A stretch of DNA of 64,000 nt from Forficula auricularia (taxonomy: Eukaryota; Arthropoda; Insecta; Dermaptera; Forficulidae). The DNA lies in NCBI GenBank assembly GCA_024734495.1, contig JALMQS010000260.1, positions 1-64,000 on the forward strand, written 5' to 3'. Positions 1 to 11,077 of the stretch are shown here, in pieces. Made by a program: the position numbers and the translations under genes. Each line of letters opens with the position of its first letter. Position 1 is the stretch's first letter. The notes beneath the pieces were generated by a model that saw only the letters and a list, made by a program, of their open reading frames with translations, did not search any database and was not told the DNA's origin.

Positions 1-720
1 ATATTTCAATGATAATGGGAGAAATTCTCTCGAAACGTTTGGATTTAAAAATAAACCTTTTTAAAGTGTTTTTAAAAGATTTCAATTTTTTTATTTTTTA
101 TTATAAAAACAATCAAAAAATGAACTTTTCTTTTAAATTTTATTTATTTGTCATGAACTATTAGTGGGTGTTAAAATTAAAAAAAATCAAAACGGCGTCT
201 ACGCCGAAGCCGATTATAATAAGTATCTATAGGTGATATAAAGTAGTAGGTATCTAAAGAAAATTTTGATGATATTCTGAAGAATATATTTGTATATTAT
301 AATACATAGTCATAGTCATAGGATAATAAATATACATTATTGTTGGAAAGGATTGTTTGTATTTAGTTACCTAATTATTATTTCTCTCGAGTGAAGAAAT
401 TAAGAATACATTTTCAAATCAACAATTAAAATTAATTAAATCGATTTATATATAATTAATTAATTGTTTACGTAACAATATTTTCATTTGTTTTATCAAT
501 AATTAACAATATACATTGTCATACGATAATAATAATACACATTGTTGGAAAGGATTGTATTTAGTTGTTTAATTATTTCTCTCAAGTGAAAAAATTAAGA
601 ATACATTTTCAAAAAAGAACATTTTGAGAATCAGCCCATTTGTTCTGATGATAAATTATAGAATCAGGTTCTAATTGAGACCAAATGGTCAGCTGAGTTC
701 TCCCGGTCTATTAGCGAATT
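1..720. other. AT-rich non-coding stretch
   Basis: No coding signature on either strand. It holds one imperfect direct repeat of about 80 bases, listed separately, and an AT-rich stretch at 430-500 that weakly resembles the box repeat family found elsewhere in the window. Confidence 0.6.
339..617. repeat. Two spaced copies of an ~80-bp direct repeat
   Basis: Positions 339-423 and 538-617 share a run that begins CATTGTTGGAAAGGATTGT (first base differs) and ends with GAATACATTTTCAAA. The copies differ by small indels and lie about 200 bp apart. It is a local duplication of unknown origin. Confidence 0.75.
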
Positions 721-724
721 CATT

Positions 725-1075
725 TTGACCCCGAGAGGAGAGCGGAATGTCTTCCGGAATGGTCCACTCTGGTCATCTCAACGGCTTCCGGTCCACCGAA
801 GAGAGCTCTGTCTGTCATTTGACCTCTCGTTGGGGTTGTTTCCCCTAATCCGCTCATTAAACAGCTCGGTTTCTATTAGCCCAGGCACCCTGTGTTGTGC
901 TTTTGGCGGGCGGGCGTGTGATATGGGTGCTGCACCCTCCAAGGAGGGTTGCTACCCCCTGGGGCCTCGAAACATACAACAACACCCCGTGGCTAATCCT
1001 TCCCGGGACAATCGCAAGGGACCACTCCACTCCACATGCCTAAATAGGCCTCTAATCTGAACGACAAGCGTTTTA
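725..1075. other. GC-rich block, unassigned
   Basis: This block is clearly richer in G and C than its flanks. A 111-codon frame is open on the plus strand (725-1060), but its translation is rich in Arg, Pro and Ser and shows no domain I recognise. It could be the 5' region or LTR of a retroelement, or a host regulatory island. A (TTTA)n run follows at 1082-1102. I do not call a gene. Confidence 0.4.
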
Positions 1076-1324
1076 CACGATTTATTTATTTATTTATTTA
1101 TGCTTCTCTCACCAGTCTATATTTATAATGTTTTATCTACTTCTCCAAAAATAAGTTTTAAATTAAACAATTAATGATCATAATTATAATAAATAAATAT
1201 AACTCTGCAAACAATTAATGGATATACAATTACCTAATTAAAGCCAATTATTTATTAAAAAATGCATTGTTATACTATTTCTCTGATAATTTAAAATTTT
1301 CTAATACCTATATAGAGAAGAATA

Positions 1325-1555
1325 GTGATGAGCAAGCAAGACCAACACCAATTCTGATCATCACTAATTAATATAGGCAGAGGGTGTGTTTGTAAAGTCT
1401 TCTATAGGGTGTTTAGAAAGTCCTGATCACTTTTAAGAAAAAATATTATTATTCAATCAAGACCAAGACTGCATGACCAAGACTGCAAGACCAAGACCAA
1501 GACTGCAAGACCAAGAGCAAGACTGCAAGACCAAGACCAATTCTGCTCATCACCA
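1325..1555. repeat. Short minisatellite, CAAGACCAAGACTG type
   Basis: The unit AAGACCAAGACTGC is repeated with variants between about 1461 and 1545. A related outlying stretch is at 1331-1375. Both ends carry a version of CCAATTCTGATCATCAC, so the array may sit between two copies of a flanking word. Confidence 0.75.
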
Positions 1556-1559
1556 GAGA

Positions 1560-2295
1560 AGAAAAAACCTTCAAAGATCAAATGAATCGAAATTTCGATA
1601 TAAAATAATAAAATTTTATTCACTTAGACGACTCGATTAATAGTAGATATAGTAATATATTTAAAAATTAATAAATAAATATGGTCTGAAATAAATTAAA
1701 GATTTTTTGTGATTAAACAAAAAATATAGCTATACTGTCAATTTAATTATATTTTCACGGTGGTTTCACTTGACATGAAAAAAAGCACATGATTGAAGAG
1801 TTTGATAGGAAAGAAAATATGACAGGACGTTTCAATTGCAATTTGTATGGTCATTATTCTTCATTCTGTCAATAAAAGTGAAGCAGCTTAAGTGACCAAC
1901 AACACAGCATCTGATAACGATCAGGGAAAATATTGAGGCCTGTGTTGACCTCAAGGGGATGGATGACTCCAGGGATTTTTTGACAAGTGCAAATTATCAC
2001 TAATAATTTACACCGAGGATCTTTAAAACCTTTTATTTTAATAATTTCACAAAGGGAATAACGTGCTAAAAAATACTTTTTGATTTCAATGCTTAATTAA
2101 TATTTTTGATTGTTTTAATATTTATCGATGAGAGGGCCGTGTTTATTGAGTCTCGGTTAGACGCTAAATTATTTCTCATTTTTTTCTATATTGCTTGTCA
2201 TTTTATAATAGTACAAGAACTATCTAAGATATTTAAAAATCGTCCATTTTAATATTCCGCTACTAAAAATATTGATATACCAGTATAGGTATAAA
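1560..2295. other. AT-rich non-coding stretch, nothing recognised
   Basis: No open frame of note, no tRNA-like boxes, no terminal repeats. I see nothing specific in it. Confidence 0.5.
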
Positions 2296-2705
2296 TAACA
2301 TATTTAAAAATATGGTTCATCCTCATCCCCAATCACCTACAAACTAGGTATAACAAATAGTGTATGCGAATATATTCGTTTAACGAGGATTTTCCTTCGA
2401 GCAAAGAAATAAAGTGATAGTTTTAGTGAGTATCTTTGAATGAAAGCATTATTTACTTACTAAATAATCTAAATTGTGTAAAATCTAAGTAGTTTTAAGG
2501 GTAAGTACATTTTGAAGCATAATTAAAACTAATTAATTAATTATTTTTTTCATTATTGTGTTTTGTTTACAATATTTTATTGATTATTTATTTGTACCTA
2601 TTGTTGAAAAAGTAAATAAAGCTTTATACTTTTTCAACAATACAAAAATAAATAATCAATAAAATATTGTAAACAAAACACAATAATGAGAAACAATTAA
2701 ATAGA
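2296..2705. repeat. Box repeat as a palindrome, with body type A
   Basis: The ~100-bp box (core GTTTACAATATTTTATTGAT, then TATTTGTA and GTTGAAAAAGTAAATAAA) is present at about 2530-2615 and again, reversed, at 2617-2705, so the two form a hairpin. The upstream 2340-2520 stretch matches 51310-51490 in inverse orientation, including the word GATAGTTTTAGTGA. The same box recurs at least ten times in the window joined to different bodies. Confidence 0.75.
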
Positions 2706-2880
2706 TTTAATCATCTGTTAAAATAAAAATAAACATATAAAAATATAAATTCCTAGCTATAGGATTCACAAATAAAAGACAAAATCCTTAGTATAGAACG
2801 AGTTTATATATAGTATTTCGGGGTAGATACGAGCCCATCTTCAGCAGTTCACATAGAAAACTACCTAGGAATTTATATTT
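2706..2880 (-). repeat. Short inverted repeat with a CTGAAGA...CGAAA hairpin
   Basis: An inverted pair around 2740-2755 and 2863-2878 (AATTCCTAG / CTAGGAATT) encloses a minus-strand motif CTGAAGA, a GGG/CCC hairpin, then CGAAATAC (plus positions 2812-2853). It resembles the hammerhead-like motifs of the Penelope-like units elsewhere, but stem I and the GUC triplet are not convincing. Probably a degenerate relative. Confidence 0.4.
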
Positions 2881-3213
2881 GTAATTTTATTAATATGTTT
2901 CATTCTATAGAATCAACAGCATTCTCCATTAACAAAATTTAATTACCTACCTACCTATCTGGACTTTGACTTAAAATGACTCATGATTAAGTTGATTTAT
3001 TGGATACTTTATCGTAAAGGTATATAAAATTTCATATCTACTTTATCTTTTGTTTTAATTTTATAAGAAACGATTTATGTTCGAAAAATGACAAGTTTTT
3101 GTTTGTTGGAACATTGGTGCAAAAATAAAAAAATATTAAGAGTGACTTTTGTGCCTATATCAAATGTTGTTATTAAAAATAACTTGCGAATTAATTCAAG
3201 AAGATTTTTTATT

Positions 3214-3570
3214 TTATTAATAGTAAACTTTCACGCAATAATAAGAACCACTAAGAATATAAATCTTAATAATGGAATAAAATAACTTCTAATGTCAATA
3301 AATCTTTATAATAATGAAAACACTAAGAATATATAAATGTTAATAATGGAATAAAATAACTTCAAATGCTCAATAATAAAAACTTTCACTCAATAATGAA
3401 AACACTAAGAATATAAAACTTAATAATAGAATAAAATAACTTCAAAAATGTCAATAAACTTTTATAATAATGAAAACACTAAGAATATATAATAAATCTT
3501 AATCATGGAATAAGTATCTATAACTTCAAATGCTCAATAATACTTTTACAATACACTAAGAATATAAAAA
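3214..3570. repeat. AT-rich minisatellite, ~75-82 bp unit (array 1)
   Basis: Units contain the invariant word GAAAACACTAAGAATATA followed by TTAATAATGGAATAAAATAA. Two alternating unit types occur, one with CAATAATAAAAACTTTCAC and one with GTCAATAAACTTTTATAATA. About five units are visible. Single-unit remnants are at 3829-3870 and 5549-5573. The same array, longer, is at 6110-7085. Confidence 0.9.
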
Positions 3571-4462
3571 ATAAAGCTCATTTCAAGCTCATGAGTTAAA
3601 AAATGCCGTCGGTTTTATATAACTATTATTTCTGGTATCAATTTTATGACAAAACCTCTACTAAAAATCCTTTACTGAAATATACTACTTGAAAAATAAG
3701 TTTTATTTCAAAAGGGACTACTATATCAAGTTCAGTAACAAAATAAATAAATAAAAATGGTAATTTTCACACAATTGAAAAAAAAAAATGTATTTTTGGA
3801 CTTTTTGAAAATGTGCTTCTCAAATATCTTAATCGTGGAATATAACTTCAAATGCCAATAAAATTTCCTTTATTATTTTAAATTTTACAATCTATAAGTT
3901 TTTGATTTTTAAGCGAAATTTGCGTTAAATAATTGAGATATATTAAATATGGAGGGCCCCCGATTATGATTGATTTATGGAATGCAGGTGAGAATTATTA
4001 TCATGCAATCGAGTTTTAAATCCAAATAGATAATGTCAAGATATTCGAGCTTGACATTATATTCACGTTTTGCTTGAATTTATATTTACATTTAGAAAAA
4101 AAATGCCAGCCAGGCAGCCAGGCAGGCTTAGGCTGTTCATTTTATGTGCCATAAACTAGTTTGTATTGTAACATGTCACATAAAAACAACTGGGATAGGC
4201 GATAATTAACATACTTGATTTTAATTATGGTGACACACACAGTGTGGACTGTGGAATTATAACTCAGAGGCACGCGAGTCGTCAACCGGCGCGGCGGCGA
4301 GTTTGTCTAATTAATTGGATATTTGTATGGTATGGTGGGTGTAGGTGTAGGTATGGGAGGTTGTAGGTATCGTAGAGAAATTTAAAGCCAGATGGAAAAA
4401 AAATCTGATCTGACAATTGAGAGTTCAGAGTGAATCAGAGATAACGAAATTTGTCCGGGAAT
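3571..4462. other. Non-coding stretch between minisatellite and hAT element
   Basis: Holds a remnant minisatellite unit (3829-3870), a short CCAGCCAGGCAGCCAGGCAG run near 4107 and a small GC-richer patch at 4260-4310. No gene seen. Confidence 0.5.
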
Positions 4463-4470
4463 AAGTAAAT

Positions 4471-5418
4471 CAGGGGTGTGCAAACTTTTGGATTACATAT
4501 GGGCCACTTTTGAAGTAAAAACAAATGCCACGGACCGCAGATAAAATATCCCCAATTCTATTGATATTTTTTAATAATAATAAAAAAAAGAGTTAATAAT
4601 ATAGAATAATGATATCCACCATGAAAAAGAAGAATTTTAAAAATATTTACATCTAAAAAAAAAAATGGAGTCAAAATTTGACAAAATTGTGATTATTTTT
4701 TTCGGAAATCTTGATATATTTTTTCACATTCAAAATTTAGAATCTGCCATTTTATTTTTAGAAAATATTTGAGGAGATTGTCTAATTTTTCTTATTTTAG
4801 AAATGTGTCAGATACTACACTACACGGTGCAAAAAAATCGACCCACCAATAAAAACTTGATTAAATAAGAAAAAAACTGCTACAAATATTCATATAATTT
4901 GTTCCATTAACTCTTAAAATAACATATTCAATAAATATTGTTGATAATTTTAGTAAAATTAAATTAAAAGATACAATTACAAATTATCCTACTTTTTCAA
5001 TATCACTTTACATTTAAATAAAGTTTTAATAAAAGATCAAATTCCATTTGAAATATCAATAAAATGAATAATTTTGAATTAAGCATCATTGATAGAAAAA
5101 TAAAATATACAAAATGGATATATTTCTGAAGTTCAAGCAGTTCAAATTGTGTACATGTCTAATTAATCAAGGGCTAAGTCAACAACAAGTGGCAAGTACA
5201 CTTGCAATAAGCAATAATTTCAATAATGTATGGTTACTTGTACAAAAATTAAAAATGGTTTACTAACTATTTAATAAAGTTTTTATTGGTGGGTCGATTT
5301 TTTTGCACCGTAGTGTATATGTTTTCCAGTAAGTATATAAAAATCTTAATGTTTTAAAGAAATTTATAATTTTATGTCGGGCCGCATTCATTGCAGTGCT
5401 GGGCCGCATGCAGCCCTG
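4471..5418. mobile_element. Non-autonomous hAT-type element
   Basis: The left end is CAGGGGTGTGCAAACTTTTG and the right end is GGGCCGCATGCAGCCCTG, a termini pair typical of hAT elements. Eight-base flanks match at 7 of 8 positions (AAGTAAAT at 4463-4470, GAGTAAAT at 5419-5426), as expected for the hAT 8-bp target duplication. No transposase is visible. A Tc1-type element (4818-5315) is inserted in the middle, so the hAT copy is the older of the two. Confidence 0.75.
4818..5315. mobile_element. Tc1/mariner-type element with ~35-bp TIRs
   Basis: Ends are CACTAC(AC)GGTGCAAAAAAA followed by TCGACCCACCAATAAAAA, inverted at the right end, and both are flanked by TA (4816-4817, 5316-5317). A short region near 5120-5250 reads in places like the N-terminal helix-turn-helix of a Tc1 transposase (GLSQQQVASTLAIS), but the frame is broken and the catalytic domain is absent. 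A second, longer copy is at 12946-14424. Confidence 0.85.
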
Positions 5419-5426
5419 GAGTAAAT

Positions 5427-6109
5427 TATTAAACTAAAGAAATATGCACAAACTTTGATTATCAAAATTTCGCAAATTTAAAAAAACACATTCAAAAATG
5501 TGATTTCTTTTAGTGGTCAAAAATTCGAAGGTCAAAATAAATTATAAGTCTTAATCATGGAATATAACTTAATTCACGGTGGTGGGTGCTATGTATAAGG
5601 ATTCTTATTGAAAGGCTTATTTTTCAGCAGAGTTTTTTAATTTTAAATGTTTGGTTTTTTTAATTTATCCAAATTTTGTACAATTGTGGACATTTTTGAG
5701 CAAATACAATGATAGAATTAATGTCTAACTATAATATCTAACATTCTATTATTATATTTGCTCAAAAAGGTCCACTGAAGAAGGAATATTGTACAAAATT
5801 TCCGAAATATTTGGATAAAATAAAAAAAATGTGTGAGCCTCATTCACATAAGCTAACTAACTTTAATTTTAAAACCCACTAATAGCTCATGACAAATAAA
5901 TTAGGAAATTTAAAATATTATTTTAAAACCTACTAATAGATAGGTATATACATTAAATTACAATTAGGAAATTTAAATCCCCTCTATTAGGTTATTTCCC
6001 CTTTATTGTAACAAAAAAAAATTCAAACAGATGCGTCGCTAAAGAAGTTTGACTTCAAAAAATCACCATTTAAAATTAAAAAAACTGTTGAAAAATAAGC
6101 CTTTTTCAT
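5427..6109. other. AT-rich non-coding stretch
   Basis: Contains one minisatellite remnant (5549-5573). The words near 5875-5900 (CCCACTAATAGCTCATGACA) resemble, in inverse orientation, the 150-170 segment at the start of the window. No gene seen. Confidence 0.5.
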
Positions 6110-7085
6110 TTAACACCAATGGAATATAACTTCAAATCCTCAATAATAAACTTCCCACGCAATAATGAAAACAATAAGAATATAGGTAAATCTTAATAAT
6201 GGAATAAAATAACTTCAAAAATGTCAATAAACTTTTATAATAATGAAAACACTAAGAATATTTAAATATTAATAATGGAATAAAATAATTTCAAATGCTC
6301 AATAATAAAAACTTTCACGCAATAATGAAAACACTAAGAATATTCAAATATTAATAACGTGAATAAAATAACTTCTAAATGTCAATAAATTTTTATAATA
6401 ATGAAAACACTAAGAATATAAATCTTAATAATGGAATATAACTTCAAATGCTGAATAATAAAAACTTCCACGCAATAATGAAAACACTAAGAATATAGGC
6501 AAATCTTAATAATGAATAAAATAACTTCAAAAATGTCAATAAACTTTTATAATAATGAAAACACTAAGAATATTTAAATATTAATAATTAAATATAGCTT
6601 CAAATGTTTAATAATAAAAACTTCCTCGCAATAATGAAAACACTAAGAATATAGGGAAATCTTTAATAATGGAATAAAATAACTTCAAAAATGTCAATAA
6701 ACTTTTATAATAATGAAAACACTAAGAATATTTAAATATTAATAATTGAATATAGCTTCAAATGTTCAATAATAAAAACTTGCACGCAATAATGAAAACA
6801 CTAAGAATATAGGCAAATCTTAATAATGGAATAAAATAACTTCTAATGAAACAATAATAAAAACTTTCACGCAATAATGAAAACACTAAGAATATATAAA
6901 TCTTAATAACGGAATAAAATAACTTCAAATGCTCAATAATAAAAACTTCCACGCAAAATAATTGAAATGACACTAAGAATATAAAATCTTAATAACGGAA
7001 TAAAAATAACTTCAAACGCTCAATAATAAAAACTTTCACGCAATAATGAAAACACTAAGAATATAAATGAGAAGCTCATTTCTAA
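6110..7085. repeat. AT-rich minisatellite, ~75-82 bp unit (array 2)
   Basis: About twelve units with the invariant GAAAACACTAAGAATAT word. Two unit types alternate in parts of the array, giving a higher-order period near 155 bp. The right edge ends with AAGCTCATTTC, as does array 1 (near 3575), which suggests both arrays sit in copies of one larger repeat. Confidence 0.92.
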
Positions 7086-7289
7086 AACGTACTAAATTCG
7101 CATTATAAAATATAAAATATCTTTATTCATACCCCTTTATTTCCCAAATGACAGATTTTTGGAAGATTTCTTTTGAAAGAATATACACTTTAAGAATCGA
7201 ATAATAGTCCTACACAGGGGATATCTACCTAAGTCAGTTCAAACATTTAGGTATATCAGAAAATCAAATGAAAACACTAAATAGGGGTA

Positions 7290-8110
7290 TAATAGGGGGC
7301 ATTCCACGCCAAATCGGACAGTTTGAAAAATTTTAATTTTTAATTTCCTTCATTTTTTTGACATTTTTTAGTATTCATCAAAAAACACTTCCTAGTAAAT
7401 TTTGAAAAAATTTTTATCACCAATTTAAAATATATCGAATTTCGACTTTTCGCTCATAACTTCTTCAAAATTCAATTTTTTTTTCAAAAAAAAAATTATT
7501 TAAAGTATTTTTATATGCGATTTTTGAGTTTGAAAATTTTAATCTTGATTTTGAAACTGTAAGTAGATACTTTTCGATTTTTTAAACTTCTATTCATTCT
7601 ACAAATTTTAAGACCAGAGGTTGATAGTGAGCCTATGATAATTACCTATATATTTTTTTTTTGATTTTCTTTCAATAAAAACTAAAATATCTACTAATTA
7701 TTTATTTTAAACACCTGTTAACCTGATAAAAATCAATTCAAAATAACTAAAAAAAAAAAAGAGAAGTCAATACCAAAAAATGGTTTTAACAATGTGACTA
7801 AAGCGAATAATTTTTTTTAAAAAAATTTCAAAAATCGAAAAAAAAAAATAAATAGTAATAATCAACCCGTCGTAAAATTTGTAGAATGAATAGAAGTTTA
7901 AAAGAAAAAAATAATCAAAAAAAAAATCGAAGAATAAGTATCTACATACAGTTTCAAAAACAAGTGTAAAAAATTTTCAAACTCAAAAATCGCATATAAA
8001 AACACAAAATATTTTTTCGAAGAAGTTAATGAGCGAAAAACCGAAATTGGATATCTTTTAAAACGGTAATCAAAAAAATTTCAATAGATAATCGAATGAA
8101 TGCGGCGGCT
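7290..8110. mobile_element. Large foldback (inverted-repeat) element
   Basis: The arms at about 7385-7625 and 7860-8095 are imperfect inverse complements. Shared words include TCGCTCATAACTTCTTC (with GAAGAAGTTAATGAGCGA), ATATGCGATTTTTGAGTTTG and TCTATTCATTCTACAAATTT. The left outer end reads GGGGCATTCCACGCCAAATC. No transposase is present. Exact ends and target duplication are unclear. Confidence 0.7.
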
Positions 8111-8164
8111 AAAGAGTTTAGGCGATGATAGATAAAAAAAAAAGAGTAGTGATTGGACTTACAG

Positions 8165-8600
8165 GGTGTCCGTTGTAGAGTTGGCCGGCTGGTCTTGAAA
8201 CGTCTGTGAGCATCATGGGTGGTAGAAGGTCGGGGTTGTTGGGCATCAGCCTCCCCTCATCCGGGGGTCAGCAAATGACTACGTTCAACTGGATCCGTCA
8301 ACAAAACGGACGGGCAAGTTTGTTTGCGGTGCTTTGCGGCGTGGAGAGCTCTCTCCTTGACATACAATCACAAGTGACTGACTGACTGACTGACTCGGCA
8401 CAAGGACTTGGCGGCCGGGAGAGGGCGGCGCCCTTGCCACGCCCACCCCTCCCTCCCTCCCGGCCTGGCCGCCCTCCCTCCCCGCCCAGACCCACCCCGG
8501 GGCGGAACGGCCAACGTGCGGGCTCCGCCCTCTTTCCGCGAACGACTACGGTGACGGTGCTGCCACCCACGGCGTGATTAAAAGCCAGCGCCGCCGCATA
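8165..8600. other. GC-rich, CpG-containing island
   Basis: Strongly GC-rich against an AT-rich background, with pyrimidine-rich runs near 8440-8490 and a (GACT)n run at 8377-8396. The 90-codon minus frame here is Gly/Arg-rich low-complexity sequence and I do not treat it as a gene. The island is flanked by ordinary AT-rich DNA and lacks transposon termini, so a host promoter, 5' exon or enhancer is possible. The next 330 bases (8601-8932) show nothing. Confidence 0.4.
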
Positions 8601-8932
8601 GACAATGATCTAATTCATATTAATACATACATGACAATCGAAGCTATAGTAAAACATCAAAAGATAATTAGTAGTCATTTAATTGTCTTACAAGGGTTAG
8701 GTATTCATGCAACTCGGTGTTGCAGATATGCTCTCTATTCATAGACAAATTAATGATTACTTTAAATAATATTGAGATAGATTTAGTCAACCGAAACATC
8801 AGCAGGACAACCACAATCAAAATAAAGAGTTTTTGCTAAGTTTAGCATAAAAATAAATAAATTATAATCCATTTCAGTTAAAATCAATCAAAATTTAGTA
8901 GGTGATTTTTGACCTTGAGAATTTTCTAACTA

Positions 8933-9440
8933 TCTACTCTTATTAAACGAGCAAAGATTGTTTATATATATATATTTGTTTGTATCTTAGTTTTATTTTG
9001 AAAATGGCTCTACCAATTTTGATGAAATTCACGTCTTAGGGGGTATTTAGGATGACAATTCGATCTTTCACGGTCTCATCTTCGACAAAATTGTTTTTGA
9101 TGGATTTTTTCGTAATCAAATTAATTATCCTCACGTAGACAAATCCAAATCTTGGAGTTTAAAAAAGGTTTCTCTTTTGTTTACTTTTGTACCCAGACAG
9201 ACAGTGGGTCGGGTTAATCTATTGTTCACAAAGGCCTTGAAGAACTATTGTGATTGTGGATTTTAACATATTTTGTGGGCGAATATTATATATACATGTA
9301 TTTGTATTTTTTTTTTTTAATTTGAAAACGGCTCTCAGATAAAAATCGACATTTTTATAAGAATTATAAATTAAAAATAATATTAAAATAAAGCTTTTAA
9401 CTGAAGAAAGAAGTTACCGAGCATCGATCGGTGCCTCCTC
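8933..9440 (+). mobile_element. Helitron, short copy (H1)
   Basis: The 5' end TCTACTCTTATTAAACGAGC follows an A. Close to the 3' end is the hairpin ACCGAGCATCGATCGGT (9416-9432, one arm base mutated), and the copy ends ...CCTCCTC before a T. The layout matches three other copies in the window (9454-10158, 49165-50205, 55250-56258). No Rep/helicase is present, so it is non-autonomous. Confidence 0.8.
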
Positions 9441-9453
9441 TTATCTTATCTTA

Positions 9454-10158
9454 TCTTATATTATTAAATGAGCAATTCTTGTATATATATATATCCAATC
9501 GGGTTCTCGAAAACGGCTCTAACGATTTCGCTAAAATTTGGTGTATTTATCAAGTATCATGAGTTATTAGTTGTGTCAAATTTTTAATCCTATTGAAATA
9601 AAGGAAGGGGGTGTAAATTAGTCATGTCGAAAAATAAATATATTAATTGTTCATATCTCGTCTTCGGAAAATCGTAGCGCCTTGAAATTTGAAACTTAAG
9701 GTATCTAGAGGCTACCACAAGTATAACAAGATTTTGGCTAAAATAGAAAAACCAGAAGTTGATATTTACGTGCGTAAGAATGTACCCCCATTGCGTTCAA
9801 CCATAAATCTCAGAGCTACTTTAGCTCAATATAGGCTAGAAGGAGTACATCAAGCTTTTTGGTTGAAATCGGAAAACCAGAAGTGGACATTTACATGAAA
9901 TTTTTTTTGATTTTCTCAAAAACGGCACTAACGATTTTGCTAAAAATTGGTGTACTTATCAAGTGCCATGAGTTATTAGTTGTGTATAAATTTTAATCCG
10001 ATTGAAATAAAGGAAGGGGGTGTAAATTAGAAGTGTCGTAAAATAAATATTTTAATTATTCATATGTCGTCTTCGGTAAGTCGCAAAATCTTGGAAATTT
10101 TAAATTTAAGCTATTTAGAAGCAAAAAATTACCGAGCGTTGCTCGGTGCTCCAGGCAC
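9454..10158 (+). mobile_element. Helitron, second adjacent copy (H2)
   Basis: Starts TCTTATATTATTAAATGAGC right behind H1 and ends with the hairpin ACCGAGCGTTGCTCGGT (10131-10147), then CTCCAGGCAC before a T. The interior repeats the phrase CAAAAACGGC(A/T)CTAACGATT twice (9500-9640 and 9905-10040). A 69-codon frame at 9689-9898 is interior repeat sequence, also found at 18.6-19.2 kb, and is not a gene. Confidence 0.75.
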
Positions 10159-10466
10159 TTATTCTTATTCGCTCATCTCAGTTTTATTAAATCGTTAAAT
10201 AATAGATATGTGAGAATTTTTTTTTGTTTAATTCCTTCGTATAGAAAAATATAAAATTTTTTATACATTTTTATATTCGATTATTATCTAATGGGTATCT
10301 ACGAAAGGAGTTAACAAAAAAAAAAAAAAATAATAATTTCTCATAAATTAATTGTCCCACTCCTAAAATCTAAACTATTTTAAATAATAATTTAATAGTT
10401 TATAATAGGTATCTACTTAATCTTGATTGCTTTTAAAATACCTGTATACCTACCTAAAATTTTAGT
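10159..10466. other. AT-rich spacer
   Basis: Low-complexity A and T runs only. Nothing recognised. Confidence 0.5.
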
Positions 10467-10713
10467 AAATTGAAGGGTTTGCTGCAAAAAGGAGGTAGCT
10501 CCAATTTTTTCAGTTTTTGGGAAAACAAAAAAGAAACGTTTAAAAAATTCAAAATGACGGGCAGCTCCATCTGTTGAGCAACGCTGGAAATAGCGATTGG
10601 AGCTACATCCTTCTTGTACCAAACAAAAGCTTTTTTTGCACAAGATAGTGTTAATATCTCCCAACATCAATAGGATGGAGCTACCTCCTTTTTGTAGCAA
10701 ACCCTTCAATTTT
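10467..10713. mobile_element. 247-bp MITE with ~37-bp TIRs
   Basis: The ends AAATTGAAGGGTTTGCTGCA and its inverse complement (one mismatch) enclose a short interior. The word GGAGCTAC(A/C)TCC is repeated inside near both ends and in the middle. There is no coding capacity: the 98-codon minus frame spanning it is chance. Confidence 0.85.
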
Positions 10714-11077
10714 GTTTTTTAAATTTTATATTTTGAAAAATCATCATTTTTTTACTCTACCTAAAATCGTGGCCTACATTCAGTGGAGTAGCCAGACTTT
10801 TTTTTTTTTTGGGGGGGGGGGGGGCAAAACAGCTGTGACCAAAATTATTTGACTATTGGGGTCAGCTAAATCTTAAATCTGGACCAAGAGAGAATGAAAA
10901 AGATATGATCCATCTAGGTGTGATCCAGCATCATGATGCTTTTTACCAAACACGGACATGGATCACCAAGTAAATTTGTAATCTAAAATGAAATATAGGT
11001 ACCTACTTCAATCCCCAGTCCAGATTTAAGATTCACCGGATCCCAATAGCTTCAACCAGCAGTGGACTAGCGATATA
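10714..11077. other. Spacer with a CAGTGGAGTAGCCAGA end
   Basis: Position 10783 starts CAGTGGAGTAGCCAGACTTT, followed by T and G homopolymers. An almost identical word in inverse orientation is at 34002-34017. Such words are common at the ends of cut-and-paste transposons in invertebrates. I cannot find the partner end of this copy. Confidence 0.4.

Noticed and set aside
2812..2853. Hammerhead ribozyme on the minus strand
   Set aside because: The CTGAAGA and CGAAA words and a GGG/CCC hairpin are there, but there is no GUC triplet and no stem I; kept only as a degenerate relative.
6110..7085. CRISPR-like regular repeat
   Set aside because: Units are adjacent and similar throughout with no unique spacers, and the genome is eukaryotic; it is a minisatellite.
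8298..8570. 90-codon minus frame in the GC-rich island
   Set aside because: Gly/Arg-rich low-complexity translation of a pyrimidine-rich stretch, with no domain; GC-rich DNA keeps frames open by chance.
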